Position numbers and translations under genes: made by a program. The notes under the pieces were generated by a model. It was not told the origin of the DNA. It worked only from the letters and a program-made list of their open reading frames with translations, and searched no databases. This document shows positions 39,601 through 47,893 of a stretch of 64,000 bases of DNA, one piece after another (within the stretch, counting starts at the first letter, position 1; each line of letters opens with the position of its first letter). The DNA comes from Desulfobaculum xiamenense (GTDB lineage: Bacteria; Desulfobacterota; Desulfovibrionia; Desulfovibrionales; Desulfovibrionaceae), in NCBI RefSeq assembly GCF_011927665.1, contig NZ_JAATJA010000001.1:973019-1037018 (forward strand), written 5' to 3'.

Positions 39601-42600
39601 GCCGGTGATGGAGTTGGAAAATGCCGAACCGGTGATGGTATCCGCATAGGCGGAACCCACGACGTGTTCGAAGTTGACGACCTCGTCCGTGCCCATGGCG
39701 GGCGGCGTCCCATCCACAAACGTGACCACAACGCCCTCGTGGGCATCGATGTAGGACACGGTATCGTCGCCACCGCCACCATCGAGATAGTCATATCCCT
39801 CGCCGCCGACGATGCAGTTGTCCCCTTCGTCGCCAACGATGGTGTCCGAGAAGCGCGATCCGACAATATCCGAAATGCCTGAAAGCGTATCCACGTAGGA
39901 CTCTGCGCCCTCAACGCCCTGCGACCAATGCTGCGCCCGACCTTCTTCGAGATTCATGGACACGCCACGCTCGGCGTCGGCGTAGCTCACCTCGTTGTGC
40001 TCGCCACCGAGACCGTTCACGACATTGTTGCCGTGCCCCGGCATGAAGCGATTGCTTCCGTCGTTGCCGATCAGCGTGTCATCGAAACGGCTGCCCCACA
40101 CCTCCTCGAAACCGAAGACGCTATCGTCGCCGGCCGGTCCGGCCAGCGTGTCGTGCGCCAGAAGCACCACCTTCACGGCATCTTCGGAATTCCGGTATGA
40201 GAGCACGTCACGCCCGGCGTTGCCGTTGAGGAAGTCGTCGCCGCTGCCGCCGGACACGGTATCCCTGCCGCCTCCGGCGTCCACGGTGTCGTTGCCACCG
40301 AGGGCACGAATATCCTCGTCCTCATTCGTGCCTTCGAGCGAATCGTCATTGTCGCCGGGAGCGCCAAGCATGGCGCTCGGAAGAGCAATGTACACCTGTT
40401 GCTCCTGCGACGTCGCATTATTGGAATCCGTGACGACGACGCGAACGATGCGTCCCGTCTCCGTCAACTGATCATCGTGCGACTCGTAGCCGATGCTACG
40501 CAGCACGCGCTGATAGGTCTCTGCGCTGGCCTCGCCAGTGATCGTGAGCACAAGCGGCTGACCATCGCCGCCGGAATACTCCGCCACAAGATCCGTGTCG
40601 GAAAGGTCCACGGTCAGCCAGTCCCCTTCCGCCGCATCGTCCATGCTGATGGTCATGCCGGTCAGTGCGTCGCCGTCGGGATCGGAAACCGTGGCGTCGT
40701 GCGCCGCCACTGCGGCATGCCCCACGTCGGAATTCAGGCTCGTCGCGCGGTCGTAGTCCCCACCGGAGCCAGTGGGATTGACGTCGAGCTCCGGCGCGGA
40801 GTTGGGTCCGGCGACCACGTTGATGATGAGCGTGGCCGTTTCGCTCTCTGCCCCGCCGCCGTCCGCGACGGAATAGGTGATGTAGCCGTATTCGGCGCCT
40901 GCCTCATTGGCTCCGGCATCGTATCGCAGCTTTCCAAGATCATTGACGGAAATGGTGATGTCACCTTCGACGACTGTGTTGTCGTAGAAAAGGACACCAT
41001 CCTGCCCGAGATCGCACTCGGCGAAATGGATGGTCACGCTCCCCAACTGATCGCCGGGGTCGGCGGGATCGGAGAAATGGAAATCATCGGCGTCGAATTC
41101 GTAGATCGAATTCTTCGTCACGCTGAGCGTCCCGTCCCCGGCGATAGGCGCGTCGTTGACGGCATTGACGTTCACCGTAAACGTGTAGGACTCGGCGCTG
41201 TAGGCCGTGCCATCGTAGACCTGATAGCCGAAGGTGGCGTAGGCCGCGCCGCTTACGTTCTCGGCAGGGGTGAACTTGAGGTGCCCGAGCTGATCGGCAG
41301 CGATCTCCTGCCCCACGGCACACGCCACGCCGTTGAACGTCAGGCTACCCGCACCCGGAAGCGACGTGATGCGAATGCCCGCCAAGTCGTCACCGTCCAC
41401 GTCTTCCCACGCGCCTGTGAACTTCGACGGGACAAACGAGAGCGTCGTATCCTCGTTTATGGTGTAACTGGCATCCGCCGCGGTCGGCGCGTCGTTGACG
41501 GGGGTGATGGCGACATTCATGGAAGCCGCATCTCCGTACCCCTGCCCGTCCCAAACTTGGAAAGTGAAGCTCTCCTCGCCGCAAAAATTCGGATGTGCCT
41601 GCACATCCACACCGTAGCCAAGCCGCCCGGCCTCGATGTCCGCCCGGGAAATCTCCACCTCCCCGGTCAGGAGCACACCATCCAGATACAGGCCTCCAAC
41701 CTGGAATGCGTCCGCGTTCACCCGGATGCTCTGCAACTCGTCCTCATCGGCGTCCTCAAACTCGAAATCGGCAAGGGTAAAAACATACCCGGCCGCCGAA
41801 TCTTCCGGAAGCTCAACGAACGACTCCAACGCGATCGGCGCGGAGTTGACATGCGTTTCAATGCCCTGCGCAACGAGGACCGTGGCGGGCTGCCCGTCGC
41901 CTTCGCAGACAAAGCGGTTGAATATCTGACCTTCATACTGGACGGTATCGGCAGAGTACCACTCGCCCCACAGCGTAACATGGTGCCCCTGCACCTCGTT
42001 GCCAACGATGGTCAGCACGCCATCCGTCGCCGTAGCGACCATTTCGGCATTGAGCACAAGCTCCACAGCGCCCTGCGACTGGATGTCGATACGCTCCACG
42101 CCCGTCACCTGCGGTCCGCCATCGACCGTCAGATCAAGCTCGCCACCGGCCCCTTGCAGGAGCAGCACGTCCGAGCCTTCGCCACCGTCGATGACCTCAC
42201 CGGGAGCGGCGTCGCCCACCTCGGCGAGACGTATGGTGTCATCCCCGATGCCGCCCAGAAGCACATCGCACCCGGCCCCGCCGTCAATGACGTCGTCGCC
42301 AGCGGCACCGGCAACGACGTCATTGCCATTACCACCGGTCAGAGAGTCGTTGCCCGTGCCGCCATCGATGATGTCGTTTCCGCCAAAGCCTTGCAGAGTG
42401 TCCGCTCCCCCCTCGCCACGCAGTGTATCGTCGTAGTTGGAGGCGTACTTCAAATCAGCGTCGGGCGTGCCGATATAGTTAATACCCTGTGGCCTCGGCG
42501 GCTGCACGGGGGCATCGTCCTCATCGTCGCCTTCGTCCATTTCGGCGTCAAACTGAGGCGGCGGAAACAAAACGACATCCTCCGGCGTCAGATTCACCAA

Positions 42601-43572
42601 AATCCATGTCGGCGATGGAGATAACAGCATGCCCCATGGGTCTAACGTTACAGGCAAAATACCGAGCGGACCTGATGGTGGCATAATTACGGGTGGCCCA
42701 TCCAACATCAAGCCTTGGCCCAACTCTCCGCTCCCCGCCGGGGCAAGAGGATCGCCTTCGCCGCCTTGGCCTATGAGCGTCTCGCCATTCCCTGTTCCCT
42801 GCTCTCCGCCAAAGGCATCGCCCTCTTCGGCGCCGTCCGCCAGCTCATCCTCGCGGGAATCGCCCTCGGCCTCGCCCAGTTCGTCACCCTCTGTACCAGC
42901 GAGTTCACCCCCGTCTGCGGGGCCTTCCTCGCCATCCCCCCCCTCGCCGGGGCCTTCGCTCTGGTCGTCAGAACCCTCACCCCCTCCACCATCCCGAGGC
43001 GGTATGGTGGAAATCGGTGCCAACTGCTGGAATTGCTGTTGCTCCAAAGGCGTATACGGCCGTGGCATTCCGAGGCCGCCATCCGCGCCGACATCGAGAA
43101 TCATATGTCCGTCCGTGATAAACCGCGTTCCCTGAGGAGTGGTCACCACGAGGTCGAACTGGTGGTAGTCGAAAATGCCGAATCGTTCGCCGTCGGGACC
43201 AATCTGCATATCGACGCCGGTGCCACGGATGCCGATGGTCGCCAGCGGCGAGCGCAGAGCAACGCCATCAGGATTGTCCTCGGCGATATGGCCCGTGACC
43301 ATGCGGTAGGTGCCCTCGGACATGCGCACCAGCAAATTGGAAGAGGAAGGATCAGATGGACTGTAGACGTATTCGTCGAGAGTCAGGTGGGAATTCTCGC
43401 CCTGTGCGAGGACGGAATCATCGGAAAATCGGACCTCGAGGGAACTGCCGGAAGCCGTTGCCAACGTCTCCCCTTGGTACACGGGGCTCCCGTTCTCAAG
43501 CGGCCGCGAGCCGGTTTCACTTTCAGCAAATGCCTGCCCAACGAGAGCGACGACCTTTCCGACCTGTTCCAT
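36625..43572 (-). CDS. Giant FecR/cadherin-like/RTX adhesin, type I secretion substrate
   Basis: 2315 residues from ATG 43572; a GTG at 43629 would add 19 residues without a ribosome site. A FecR-like domain lies at about 40-160 (EVRFSDDSVLAQGENSHLTL; LATIGIRGTGVDM). An extremely acidic Gly/Glu linker follows at about 194-290, then a short block of GGxGxDxUx calcium repeats at about 381-446. Cadherin/tandem-95-type beta domains come at about 575-1065 (VNDAPTAADASYTINEDTTL). A long calcium-repeat region runs from 1076 to 2207, and the uncleaved C-terminal part fits a type I secretion signal. There is no N-terminal Sec signal. Probably a cell-surface biofilm adhesin. No type I ABC exporter gene is nearby. 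Confidence 0.9.
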   Translation of the reverse strand: MEQVGKVVALVGQAFAESETGSRPLENGSPVYQGETLATASGSSLEVRFSDDSVLAQGENSHLTLDEYVYSPSDPSSSNLLVRMSEGTYRMVTGHIAEDNPDGVALRSPLATIGIRGTGVDMQIGPDGERFGIFDYHQFDLVVTTPQGTRFITDGHMILDVGADGGLGMPRPYTPLEQQQFQQLAPISTIPPRDGGGGEGSDDQSEGPGEGGDGEEGPADGGELAGTEGDELGEAEGDSREDELADGAEEGDAFGGEQGTGNGETLIGQGGEGDPLAPAGSGELGQGLMLDGPPVIMPPSGPLGILPVTLDPWGMLLSPSPTWILVNLTPEDVVLFPPPQFDAEMDEGDDEDDAPVQPPRPQGINYIGTPDADLKYASNYDDTLRGEGGADTLQGFGGNDIIDGGTGNDSLTGGNGNDVVAGAAGDDVIDGGAGCDVLLGGIGDDTIRLAEVGDAAPGEVIDGGEGSDVLLLQGAGGELDLTVDGGPQVTGVERIDIQSQGAVELVLNAEMVATATDGVLTIVGNEVQGHHVTLWGEWYSADTVQYEGQIFNRFVCEGDGQPATVLVAQGIETHVNSAPIALESFVELPEDSAAGYVFTLADFEFEDADEDELQSIRVNADAFQVGGLYLDGVLLTGEVEISRADIEAGRLGYGVDVQAHPNFCGEESFTFQVWDGQGYGDAASMNVAITPVNDAPTAADASYTINEDTTLSFVPSKFTGAWEDVDGDDLAGIRITSLPGAGSLTFNGVACAVGQEIAADQLGHLKFTPAENVSGAAYATFGYQVYDGTAYSAESYTFTVNVNAVNDAPIAGDGTLSVTKNSIYEFDADDFHFSDPADPGDQLGSVTIHFAECDLGQDGVLFYDNTVVEGDITISVNDLGKLRYDAGANEAGAEYGYITYSVADGGGAESETATLIINVVAGPNSAPELDVNPTGSGGDYDRATSLNSDVGHAAVAAHDATVSDPDGDALTGMTISMDDAAEGDWLTVDLSDTDLVAEYSGGDGQPLVLTITGEASAETYQRVLRSIGYESHDDQLTETGRIVRVVVTDSNNATSQEQQVYIALPSAMLGAPGDNDDSLEGTNEDEDIRALGGNDTVDAGGGRDTVSGGSGDDFLNGNAGRDVLSYRNSEDAVKVVLLAHDTLAGPAGDDSVFGFEEVWGSRFDDTLIGNDGSNRFMPGHGNNVVNGLGGEHNEVSYADAERGVSMNLEEGRAQHWSQGVEGAESYVDTLSGISDIVGSRFSDTIVGDEGDNCIVGGEGYDYLDGGGGDDTVSYIDAHEGVVVTFVDGTPPAMGTDEVVNFEHVVGSAYADTITGSAFSNSITGGGGADELVGGGGADWFIYASPADGGDTISDFSANDDFFRFDSSAFGLNYSNELLDANFLSQADRPTSPVFDDGGGVGFVWVSGEKALYFYSSEYSNGVLIATLPNIGTGVDLSAANIMLDDGTMPAVQDMRVLVDDPDNMHGMDDADYMLGRGGDDTLKGEEGDDYLDGGAGSDILHGDEGDDSLDGGAGSDFLCGGRIVDNGGETLLSDDGTDVVMYTDASQGVNVDLQAGTATTGDDTDTLLGIDGAVGSRFDDTFTAGEDAVTYVFEGGLGNDVYDGTAAEDVMVTYRHSEVGVQVDLSSNDGLATRDLDGNGTVDETDTLWGVSNIEGSEFDDTLIGGENPDGEWFDGRGGADLIDGKSGYDAVSYASSVGAVFVNLDAGLDGEYGLAYAAEGTDTLKNIEGVYGTDYNDTFRGDDRDNTFRGGIGDDYIDGGEGQDRVDFKHATGGVLVDLADGVAEGADGNDTLVSIEDVRGSNHDDTVYGTVGANRIEARGGNDKVQGDDGNDLIDGGAGDDSLYGDAGDDTIIGGEGGDSIDGGEGWDWLDYSAETDTISVNLVDGRVVTASGTDTVAGVEMFVGTVGNDSFLAGSSGDDVCFMGGQGNDTYTGNNGDGGSCEVAYIESSGGVFVNLSEQNVTIGGITQDSHTGSDGEGGTDVFSGMSGVIGSFNDDTLVLSENLNGYAMGLGGHDFIRGHGRGGDMDKSYEVSFEGLPDYEVHNGVKVNLTSEVRDGLEAHTAQDGWYDTDTLEGITDVIGTELGDTIYGSDVQTDLGTWFRGNKGDDSLVGHEGLQNDTADYGDADGGVQVYLYDFDGLHGGEGYSTGADGNDYLVSIEHADGSNFDDVLVGNDANNRLMGRDGNDLLVGGAGADTLDGGEGADTFFYGDIADGGDMLEYFSSGEDVLEFLASAFGLPEGALNVAKFVNVDGTYDPGLSGDVDGPCFVLDDTTLYYDADGTNTAGGATAICSNSGGLELTADDIHIVTAMG
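36950..40345 (-). repeat. Region coding for RTX calcium-binding nonapeptide repeats
   Basis: Many copies of GGxGxDxUx-type codon blocks (for example GGDGNDLLVGGAG, GGEGADTF, GGGGDDTV) alternate with a recurring unit of the form ASQGVNVDLQAG...GTDTL..IE.V.GS.FDDTF. The DNA copies share long similar stretches, so this segment is prone to recombination and assembly error. A second, short block lies near 42235-42430. Confidence 0.75.
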
Positions 43573-44067
43573 GCCCGACCTGCCTGTTTGAAGATTCTTG
43601 CAGACACTCGTCGACCCGGCCTGAAGCACCCGCGATCATTCCGGCAGTCATGAGCATCCCGTCCACCCGGCACTCTGGCAGAGGATTCGACGCCCCTGCG
43701 GCGCGGGTCCGCATGCTGCATGATAAATTCGTGCAAGCCGAAGCAATGGGCGGCATTTCACCTTCACCCGTACTCAGGCTTCAAATGGGCCACCAACTCG
43801 ACGGCACCGAAGAACAAAACGACACAGCAACGCGCATGCCGTGGCTCCGGACAGAGTGCGGACCACGGGACTCGGCACGGACTGCGCCTAGATTATCCTC
43901 CCCGTCGAAGGGAGAACCGAGGCACAGCCCGTCCCAAGACAAGTCCGTAATCGTAGCGAAAGGGCACCCTTTCCCGACCACGCCATCTTGGCCAAACACA
44001 GGCGGGACATCGCGATATCGACACCGCCCGCCTCTTTTGCGCCCATGACGCGGCTGGTTGTGCAACC
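43573..44067. other. Gene-free stretch between the adhesin and HU genes
   Basis: About 495 bases. On the minus strand it should contain the adhesin promoter, but no clear -35/-10 pair was found. A stem of seven bases (44000-44006 with 44027-44033), read on the minus strand into TGTGTTT, may be a weak terminator for the HU gene. Short open frames here have lower third-position GC than real genes in the window. Confidence 0.4.
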
Positions 44068-44343
44068 CTAATTGAGAATGGCGCGAATCTTCTTGCCAGG
44101 GGTGAACCTGACAACATTGCAGGAGGGAATGCGGATGATCTCGCCCGTTCCGGGGTTCCTGCCCGCACGCTCCGCCCTGGTCACAACCTTGAAGGAGCCG
44201 AGCCCGGTAAAGATGGCGGAATCGCCACCGATCAACGCCTCGCGCACAGATTCCAGAACCGCGTCGTAAACCTTCTCCGCCGCTACCTTCGTGGACAATC
44301 CGGCCTTCCTCTTGATCTGCTCCACCATCCCAGCCTTGGTCAT
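44068..44343 (-). CDS. HU/IHF-family DNA-binding protein
   Basis: 91 residues from ATG 44343, with AGGAGAAG upstream. Family features are KRKAGLSTKVAAEKVYDAV, GLGSFKVVTRAERAGRNP and the flexible-arm tip RNPGTGEIIRIPSC. It ends in FTPGKKIRAILN. It bends DNA nonspecifically (HU) or at sites (IHF); which of these cannot be told. It stands alone, between the adhesin gene and the NarL-type operon. IHF-like proteins often assist sigma-54 promoters and adhesin regulation, but a direct link here is speculative. Confidence 0.93.
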   Translation of the reverse strand: MTKAGMVEQIKRKAGLSTKVAAEKVYDAVLESVREALIGGDSAIFTGLGSFKVVTRAERAGRNPGTGEIIRIPSCNVVRFTPGKKIRAILN

Positions 44344-44540
44344 CGTTCTTCTCCTATTCAATTGAGTTGCTTAGGATTTCTGCCGATGGTGCATCTAAAA
44401 AAAACGTATAGACTTTGTACATAGGGAAATCGTTTCGACATTTCAGGATTATCCCCAAATACATAGGGGTTTCCCCTAGATGAGCAATTTGCGAAAAATG
44501 CGATGGGACAAGGGGAATCGAGAAAAGGCGCACTCCCCCA
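44344..44540 (-). promoter_or_regulatory. AT-rich upstream region of the HU gene with nested inverted repeats
   Basis: The AT-rich stretch at about 44380-44470 contains an A8 run and two short inverted repeats: CCCC...GGGG around 44454-44469, and TAGGGG-TTT-CCCCTA around 44465-44479. They share the GGGG arm, so the two hairpins are mutually exclusive. No unambiguous -35/-10 pair. It probably holds the HU promoter and its control sites. Confidence 0.4.
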
Positions 44541-44567
44541 TCTGGGAAAGGAAGGTCCCTTCCCAGA
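44541..44567 (-). terminator. Probable terminator of the NarL-type operon
   Basis: An 11-base stem with one mismatch (44541-44551 with 44557-44567), about 100 bases beyond the response regulator stop on the minus strand. A CCTTTT run lies further on. Plausible but not classical. Confidence 0.4.
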
Positions 44568-44663
44568 TGAAGAGGAAAAATCAGGGAGAAATTCCCATTG
44601 GCAGGCGAAAGTGCAGAAGGGGCAGGCAACACCACGAACAGCCCGAAAAAAGGCGAATCGGTT

Positions 44664-45365
44664 TCAGACCTTGCCGGTCTCGGGGGCATCGACCCACAAA
44701 TCGAGGTCGATAAGGCCGAGGCGCGCCGCATACCGGATGAGTTCGATATTGCTTTGCAGATTCAGCTTGCGCATGAGGTTGGCCCGGTGGTTCTCCGCCG
44801 TCTTGGGGCTGATGAAGAGCTTGGCCGCTATCTGGCGGGTTGCCAGCCCCTCGGCCAGAAGGCGCATGACCTCCTGCTCCCGCGGGGTGAGCGTTCCGTA
44901 CTCCGCGTCCTTGGCCGGGCCGCGCTTGAGCGGAGACTCCATGAGGCTGCGAACCACGGTGGGCGACACGGAACTGTCGAGGAAGTAGTCACCGGCCGCG
45001 ACGGTCTCGAGGCTCTTCAACAGGCCCTCCGACGCGGATTCCTTGACCACGTAGCCGTGGGCCCCGGCCTTGAAGGCCTCGCTGATGTGTTCGATCTTGG
45101 AATGCATGCTGACGATGATCACCCGTGTGCGGGGCGCGGTCTGCTTGAGCTCCGCCGTCAGGTGGATGCCGTTGACGTCGGGCAGCGATATGTCCACCAG
45201 CGCGAGATCCGGCCTGTGCCGCCGCACCAGTTCCAGCCCCGCGCGCCCGGTCCCGGCCTCGCCGACTATATCGAACCGGGCATCCCTGCGGATGATCGAC
45301 TTGAGGCCTTCCCGGAACATCGGATGATCATCAACAATGACTATGCTGTGCTTCCTGTCGTCCAC
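44664..45365 (-). CDS. NarL/LuxR-type response regulator
   Basis: 233 residues from a GTG (first base 45365) behind GGGAGAGA. Receiver at 6-120 with Asp58 (LALVDISLPD); LuxR-type helix-turn-helix at about 165-225 (LTPREQEVMRLLAEGL; IAAKLFISPKTAENHRANLM). It overlaps the upstream kinase gene by 35 bases, so the two are a co-expressed pair. It binds DNA when phosphorylated. The target genes are unknown; the adhesin and HU genes downstream are candidates by position only. Confidence 0.93.
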   Translation of the reverse strand: MDDRKHSIVIVDDHPMFREGLKSIIRRDARFDIVGEAGTGRAGLELVRRHRPDLALVDISLPDVNGIHLTAELKQTAPRTRVIIVSMHSKIEHISEAFKAGAHGYVVKESASEGLLKSLETVAAGDYFLDSSVSPTVVRSLMESPLKRGPAKDAEYGTLTPREQEVMRLLAEGLATRQIAAKLFISPKTAENHRANLMRKLNLQSNIELIRYAARLGLIDLDLWVDAPETGKV

Positions 45366-47763
45366 GCTGTCTCTCCCTGAATGGCACCTCGGCCACTATC
45401 TTCGTTCCCATGCCGGGCTGCGAGCGCACCACGAGAGTGCCGCCGATGAGCCGCGCCCGTTCCTCCATCGACGAAAGCCCCATATGCCGCTCCTTAAGGG
45501 CACTGGCGCGCCGCGCCTGCGGATCGAACCCTTCGCCGTCGTCCTCGATCCGAAGCAGAATGTCCGGCGACGACGAAACGATGCGCACGGCCACATGCGA
45601 CGCTCCGGCATGATTCACGGCATTTCGCAGCGCCTCCTGCGTGAGGCGGTAGAGATTGATCTCCGTCTCGGGGTCTAGCAGCATGTTCTCCATGCCAGCG
45701 GAGGCGAAATCTATGCACACGCCGGTCTTGGCTTGCAATTCCCGGCAATGCAGTTCCAGCGACCGCGCAAGGCCGAACTGATCGAGCAGCGGCGGGCGCA
45801 GGTCGTAGGACAGATCGCGCACGAGATTGACCGCATGCTGCAATCCCGCGCAAAAATGATTCAAGCGGTCACGGACTTCCACTGGCAACTCGAAGTCGTC
45901 CAAGAGCGTCCGGCTCGCGATCTTGAGGGACAGGAGCGTCTGGGCGACGTTGTCGTGCAGGTCGAGGCTGATGCGATGCCGCTCCTTCTCCTGCGCACGG
46001 ATGAGTTCCTGACTGAGACGGCGTATCTGGTCGCGCGCACGCACGCTCTCGCTTATGTCCTGCACGGTGCCAAACACCCGCACCGTGCACCCTTGCCCGT
46101 CGAGGCGCGGCTTGCACCGGGCATGCACGCTGCGGTACTCCCCATCACGACGACGCATGCGAAATTCCAGTTCGTGGCTTACGCCGCGCTCCAGCGCCTC
46201 ATGATAGCTAGCCTGCGTGAGGGCCTTGTCCTCGGGGTGGATCATTGCGCGTATCGTCTCGATATCGGGCTTCAGGCCGCCGGACGGAAAACCGAACAGA
46301 TGCGACACCTCGTCGGAAAAGGTGAACATGCCGCTTGCGGGGTCGTACTCCCAGTTGCCGACAAGGGCGATGGTCTGCGCTTCCTTGAGTTGGGCCTCGC
46401 TACGGCGCAAGGATTCCTCGGTGCGCCGCCGTTCGGCGATCTCACGCAGAAGCTGTTCGTTCGCCTCGCGAAGCGCTGCCGTACGCTCGATGACACGGCG
46501 CTCGAACTCGTCGCGGGCATCGCGGAGTTGGCGCTGCATCCAGCGTTCCTCCGTGACGTCGATGAGCGAAACGACCACGCGGGCAAGCGTCTGCTCATGA
46601 TCCGGCGAAACGCGGAAATGGATTTCCACCCGCCGACGCCGCCCCTTGAGCGTCACATGATCAAGCTCGGTATCATAACTGGTCTGCCCCTGCGCAAGAG
46701 CCGTGAACTCCTCGGCAAGCACGGCAAAGGACTCCGGGGCGAGCACGCCCCCAAGCGAGACGAGCAGCTGCTCCTTACTATCCGCCTCCAGCAGGGCGAG
46801 CGTGGCGCGGTTCACGTCCAGCACCTTCACCCGACGCGCGCACTCCATCACATCCTCGGGATGCGCCGCGAAGTGGGCGCGAAAATCGATCACCCCCGCG
46901 GCCCCCAACTCGTCGAAAAACCGCTTGCAGTCCGACAGATCCTCTTCCCACAGCGAAATGGGCGAATCGTCGAATAGGCAGCGGTAGCGGCGCTCCTCGT
47001 TTTCAAGGGCGGATTCTACGGCCTTGCGGTCCGCAACGTCACGCACGCTGCCAAGGCAGTATTCGCAACCATCCACCGAAACCAGCGACAAATGGCTCTC
47101 CACGGGGATGACACGTCCCCCCCGCGCCCGATACCGCGTTTCGAAGCGCAGCGTCCCTTCACGCCGAAGCCGCTCGACCACGCGCAGGCTATCTTCAGGA
47201 CGAAAGACCGTATCCACATCGAAGACACGCATACGGCACAGTTCGGCCCGCGAATAGCCAAGCATGGAGCAGATCGTTTCGTTGACGTGAAGGAGCCGCC
47301 CCTTCAGGTCGTGTACGTAAAGCCCCTCCGGGGCATGCTCCAGCCCCATGCCGAGCAGCTTCAGGTACACCTCGTAGGGAAGGTACGGGGAACGCCGCTC
47401 GCCAAGGGCGCGCATCAGCACGTTTCCCAGACGCTCGGGCCGTTCGAGACCCACGCAGTCGGCCGCGCCGGAGCGCAGGGCGCACACGCCATCCTCGGGG
47501 GTCAGATTCCACCCGGCGACGATGACGGGCGGATAAGCTCGCGCAGTGCGCACGCGGCGCATAAGCCCGGACACGTGCACGCCGTCGAACATCGGAGCGC
47601 AGAAAATCGCATCCCACGCATCGCGCAGGACGGAATCGAGTGAGCCGACACTGTGGACACGCCCATAGACTGCATCGCACCCGCAACGCATCAGCGCGTC
47701 GACGATCAGTCCGGCGTCCGCGGCATCCTCATGAGCGAAGAGTATCCGCAAGCGCTCCCGCAT
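45331..47763 (-). CDS. Multi-PAS NarX-type (HisKA_3) histidine kinase
   Basis: 810 residues from ATG 47763, which has GAGGTGAGGGG just upstream. The first about 120 residues look like a degenerate receiver (LRILFAHEDAADAGLIVDAL). PAS/PAC domains follow at about 140-260, 265-430 and 485-590, with a coiled-coil of Glu/Arg (about 430-475) between them. The HisKA_3 dimerisation motif KERHRISLDLHDNVAQTLL holds His603. The HATPase region has NAVNHAGASHVAVRI and DDGEGFDP. No membrane helix, so it is a cytoplasmic sensor; redox or small-ligand sensing by PAS is likely. Cognate regulator is the overlapping gene at 44664. Confidence 0.92.
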   Translation of the reverse strand: MRERLRILFAHEDAADAGLIVDALMRCGCDAVYGRVHSVGSLDSVLRDAWDAIFCAPMFDGVHVSGLMRRVRTARAYPPVIVAGWNLTPEDGVCALRSGAADCVGLERPERLGNVLMRALGERRSPYLPYEVYLKLLGMGLEHAPEGLYVHDLKGRLLHVNETICSMLGYSRAELCRMRVFDVDTVFRPEDSLRVVERLRREGTLRFETRYRARGGRVIPVESHLSLVSVDGCEYCLGSVRDVADRKAVESALENEERRYRCLFDDSPISLWEEDLSDCKRFFDELGAAGVIDFRAHFAAHPEDVMECARRVKVLDVNRATLALLEADSKEQLLVSLGGVLAPESFAVLAEEFTALAQGQTSYDTELDHVTLKGRRRRVEIHFRVSPDHEQTLARVVVSLIDVTEERWMQRQLRDARDEFERRVIERTAALREANEQLLREIAERRRTEESLRRSEAQLKEAQTIALVGNWEYDPASGMFTFSDEVSHLFGFPSGGLKPDIETIRAMIHPEDKALTQASYHEALERGVSHELEFRMRRRDGEYRSVHARCKPRLDGQGCTVRVFGTVQDISESVRARDQIRRLSQELIRAQEKERHRISLDLHDNVAQTLLSLKIASRTLLDDFELPVEVRDRLNHFCAGLQHAVNLVRDLSYDLRPPLLDQFGLARSLELHCRELQAKTGVCIDFASAGMENMLLDPETEINLYRLTQEALRNAVNHAGASHVAVRIVSSSPDILLRIEDDGEGFDPQARRASALKERHMGLSSMEERARLIGGTLVVRSQPGMGTKIVAEVPFRERQRGRQEAQHSHC

Positions 47764-47814
47764 CCCCTCACCTCGCATCGGTCAACTGGACATACAACGG
47801 CATGGATTTATTGC

Positions 47815-47841
47815 AGTATACCCAATATTCGATTTCCGCAA
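47815..47841 (-). promoter_or_regulatory. Candidate promoter of the PAS kinase/NarL operon
   Basis: On the minus strand a -10 box TATACT (complement of 47815-47820, five of six consensus) lies about 50 bases before the kinase start. The best -35 candidate, TTGCGG (complement of 47836-47841), gives a 15-base spacer, shorter than ideal. Confidence 0.4.
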
Positions 47842-47893
47842 GGCCTCGCCTCGACGAAAAGCCCACCAATGCAGGCGAAACGGACGCCCTGCG

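Noticed and set aside
37081-42624. Two very long plus-strand open frames opposite the RTX adhesin.
   Set aside because: They mirror the repeat structure of the adhesin and have no domain identity, signal peptide or ribosome site. The minus-strand frame encodes recognisable FecR and calcium-repeat domains.
43781-44065. Minus-strand open frame with a DLSWDG segment recalling the PilZ c-di-GMP motif.
   Set aside because: It has only a TTG start, no ribosome site, third-position GC clearly below that of neighbouring genes, and it runs through the possible HU terminator. The motif match is short and likely chance.
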